A stretch of 50,479 nt of DNA from NCBI GenBank assembly GCA_021372335.1, contig JAJFUR010000037.1, positions 1 through 50,479 on the forward strand. Direction: 5' to 3'. This DNA comes from Methanobacteriota archaeon. Lineage in GTDB: Archaea; Thermoplasmatota; Thermoplasmata; Methanomassiliicoccales; UBA472. The notes under the pieces were generated by a model. The model saw only the letters and a program-made list of their open reading frames with translations, searched no databases and was not told where the DNA came from. Shown here in pieces: positions 48,386-50,479 of this stretch; within the stretch, counting starts at the first letter, position 1, and the number at the start of each line of letters is the position of its first letter. Position numbers and translations under genes: made by a program.

Positions 48386-49999
48386 TTATTGGGTTGCCCC
48401 GTACTTGCGGGCCACCGCCGCCTTGACCAGCCCCAGGTGCAATGGGGACGGCCTATTGGGCCGGGACTTGAACTCGGGATGGAACTGCGAGGCGAGGTAG
48501 AAGTCGTGCCCCCGCATCTCCCCGATCTCCATTTTAACGCCGTCCGCGGACCGCCCGGTGAACCTCCATCCCCCCGTCTCCAGCTCCTCTATGTGCTTGG
48601 GGTTGATCTCGTAGCGGTGCCTGTGGCGCTCCATGATCAGCGCCTTGCCGTAGAGTTCGAACGCCTTCGTCCCCTCCTCCACCATCACCGGCTGGGCCCC
48701 AAGCCTCATGGTCGCCCCCAGCCGTTTCACGTTCTTCTGCTCCGGGAGCAGGTCCACCACGGGGAAGGGGGTGTCTGGGTCGAACTCCGTGCTGTTCGCC
48801 CCCTCCATCCCCAGAACGTTCCGGGCGAACTCAATGGTGGCTATCTGGAAACCGAGGCAGACCCCAAGGAACGGAATGCGGTTCTCCCTGGCGAACTTGG
48901 CGGTCGCTATCTTTCCCTCTATCCCCCTTACCCCGAAGCCCCCCGGGATCAGGACCCCATCCGCCCCCAGGAGCTCCTCGGTTATACCATACTGTTGGAC
49001 GACCTCCGAGTCCACGAACGTCACCTGCACCCTCGTCCCCGCCTCCGCGCCGGCATGGTGGAACGCCTCCAAATGCGATATGTAGGAATCGGCGAGGTTG
49101 GTGTACTTGCCCACGCAGGCGATGCGGACCGTGCGCTCCTGCTCGTTGATCCTCCGCGCAAAGTCCTTCCACCCCTCCAGGTCCCTGGTCTTTTCCGCAA
49201 GCCCTAAGCGCTGCATGATGTAGTCCGTAAGTCCCTGCGCCTCCAGGGCCATGGGGACGTCGTAGATGGAGCGGGCGTCCGCCGCGGTGACCACCGCCTC
49301 GACGGGGACGTCGCAGAAGAGGGATATCTTGCGCCTTATCGGCTCCTCCAGGGGGTCCTTGCACCTCGCCACTATGATATCAGGCTGGATGCCGATGGCC
49401 CTGAGCTCCTTGACCGAGTGCTGGGTGGGCTTGGTCTTCTGCTCCCCCACGGTTCCCATGACCGGGACCAGGGTGGTGTGCACGAAGAGGCAGTTGCGCC
49501 CCTTCCCGAGGTCATGGTTCATCTGCCGGACCGCCTCCAGGAAGGGCATGGACTCGATGTCGCCCACGGTGCCCCCCAGTTCGACGATGCACACGTCCGC
49601 TCCCGTGGCCTCGGCCACGTTGATGATGTGCGCCTTGATCTCGTTCGTGACGTGCGGAATGATCTGTACGGTCTTCCCCAGGTACTCCCCCATCCTCTCC
49701 TTCTCGATCACCGACTTGTAGACCTTGCCGGTCGTGATGTTGTGCGCGCTGGTCAGGCTGATGTCCAGGAACCTTTCGTAGTTGCCCAGGTCCAGGTCCA
49801 CCTCCCCGCCGTCATCGAGGACGAACACCTCCCCGTGCTCGAACGGGTTCATCGTCCCTGCGTCCACATTGAGGTAGGGGTCGATCTTGATGGCCGTTAC
49901 CTTGGCCCCTCGGGACTTGAGCAGGCGGCCGATCGAGGACGCTGTTATCCCCTTTCCCAACCCGGATATGACCCCTCCCGTGACAAAAACGTACTTCAT
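48386..49999 (-). CDS. pyrG: CTP synthase
   Basis: This 537-aa enzyme aminates UTP to CTP with glutamine. The N-terminal synthetase domain begins [19 protein letters not shown] with the P-loop, followed by the [19 protein letters not shown] magnesium-binding region. The C-terminal class I glutamine amidotransferase domain contains the nucleophile in [12 protein letters not shown] (Cys near 379) and the HPEF motif (His/Glu pair near 514-517). Length is standard. Start ATG at 49999, downstream of the 16S gene on the same strand with its own TATA box. Stop TAA. Confidence 0.95.
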   Translation of the reverse strand: MKYVFVTGGVISGLGKGITASSIGRLLKSRGAKVTAIKIDPYLNVDAGTMNPFEHGEVFVLDDGGEVDLDLGNYERFLDISLTSAHNITTGKVYKSVIEKERMGEYLGKTVQIIPHVTNEIKAHIINVAEATGADVCIVELGGTVGDIESMPFLEAVRQMNHDLGKGRNCLFVHTTLVPVMGTVGEQKTKPTQHSVKELRAIGIQPDIIVARCKDPLEEPIRRKISLFCDVPVEAVVTAADARSIYDVPMALEAQGLTDYIMQRLGLAEKTRDLEGWKDFARRINEQERTVRIACVGKYTNLADSYISHLEAFHHAGAEAGTRVQVTFVDSEVVQQYGITEELLGADGVLIPGGFGVRGIEGKIATAKFARENRIPFLGVCLGFQIATIEFARNVLGMEGANSTEFDPDTPFPVVDLLPEQKNVKRLGATMRLGAQPVMVEEGTKAFELYGKALIMERHRHRYEINPKHIEELETGGWRFTGRSADGVKMEIGEMRGHDFYLASQFHPEFKSRPNRPSPLHLGLVKAAVARKYGATQ

Positions 50000-50030
50000 G
50001 CCCTCACGGGAGCCTTCGATAAACTGGGAG

Positions 50031-50040
50031 GATATTTATG
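50031..50040 (-). promoter_or_regulatory. TATA box for pyrG
   Basis: On the minus strand CATAAATATC is about 33-41 nt before the pyrG ATG, so pyrG does not depend on 16S transcription. Confidence 0.55.
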
Positions 50041-50080
50041 ACTTCTGCTCAGGCCCCTGGGTAGGGATTTTGGAGTTGAG

Positions 50081-50087
50081 AAAAAAA
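50081..50087 (-). terminator. T7 terminator downstream of 16S rRNA
   Basis: A run of seven T on the minus strand lies about 100 nt past the 16S 3' end, after the trailer hairpin, and before the pyrG promoter. It is the probable end of the 16S transcript. Confidence 0.55.
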
Positions 50088-50148
50088 TGCATTGAATGGG
50101 GACGCTCGATGTTGTTTTTGGTGCCTGGTAACCCTGCCGGAATTGGTG

Positions 50149-50182
50149 GGGGAAACACACGAAATGCCTTCGGTGTTTCCCC
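50149..50182 (-). other. Hairpin in the 16S rRNA trailer
   Basis: Six bases after the mature 3' end is a near-perfect hairpin: GGGGAAACAC pairs with GTGTTTCCCC, and the inner CGAA pairs with TTCG across one bulged T, closing loop GGCAT. About 14 bp in total. It may help terminate or process the 16S transcript. Confidence 0.6.
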
Positions 50183-50188
50183 TTGCGT

Positions 50189-50479
<291 letters not shown>

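Overview
The window is a piece of an archaeal chromosome, GC-rich and gene-dense, most probably from the Thermoplasmata and close to the Methanomassiliicoccales. The evidence is archaeal gene content throughout: the S10/spc ribosomal superoperon, the exosome-proteasome superoperon, KEOPS, prefoldin, SRP19, aIF2 beta and PolB2. There is also an Mvh-type hydrogenase with HdrA. The 3' end of a 16S rRNA gene is followed by a hairpin, a T-tract and then a protein gene instead of tRNA-Ala/23S, so the 16S gene is unlinked, as in Thermoplasmata. The species assignment is inference. The 16S anti-Shine-Dalgarno (GGATCACCTCCT) matches the GGAGG/GGTGAT sites before many genes, while several genes look leaderless.

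Layout. 1-3317 (+): two purine-type phosphoribosyltransferases and a TctA-like membrane protein. 3293-6430 (-): a compact three-gene cassette of a PolB2-type polymerase, a 79-aa protein and a RadA/RadB-like protein that has lost its P-loop. 6608-7820 (+): a 37-aa membrane peptide and an MBL-fold nuclease. 7811-23348 (-): one ribosomal superoperon from uL3 to uL15, continuing through SecY, an EMC3/Oxa1-type insertase, cytidylate kinase and Cbf5; it includes RNase P Rnp1, aIF1 and a 48-aa uS14 that starts at TTG. 23620-24936 (-): DUF5611 and a RaSEA-like radical-SAM protein. 25046-27502 (+): a CoA-disulfide-reductase-like flavoprotein and tyrosyl-tRNA synthetase, the latter interrupted by an in-frame UAG before its KMSKS motif. 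27505-33261 (-): DHH phosphoesterase, prefoldin beta, Pcc1, RpoP, eL43, Rrp42, Rrp41, Rrp4, SBDS and proteasome alpha. 33355-35547 (-): Rnp2, FtsZ and a membrane-anchored RING-like/zinc-ribbon protein. 35885-42020 (+): a double-length HdrA with MvhD, MvhG and MvhA, behind a structured leader. 42074-49999: phosphoesterases, NAD(P)HX repair enzyme, DUF211, SRP19, eS8, presenilin-like protease, aIF2 beta and CTP synthase. 50189-50479 (-): 16S rRNA 3' part.

How the genes work together. Most of the window is core information processing: making ribosomes, inserting membrane proteins, processing and decaying RNA, and degrading protein. The energy-related block is HdrA-MvhDGA, which would couple H2 oxidation to flavin-based electron bifurcation; HdrB and HdrC are not in the window.

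Most worth a second look: (1) the PolB2/79-aa/pseudo-RecA cassette, which resembles in composition a translesion mutasome; (2) the UAG codon inside the tyrosyl-tRNA synthetase gene, at a position where lysine would be expected, in a stretch where UAG is also the stop codon of ten genes; (3) the roughly 160-nt leader with three hairpins before hdrA; (4) the RING-like membrane protein. No insertion sequences, CRISPR arrays or tRNA genes were found.
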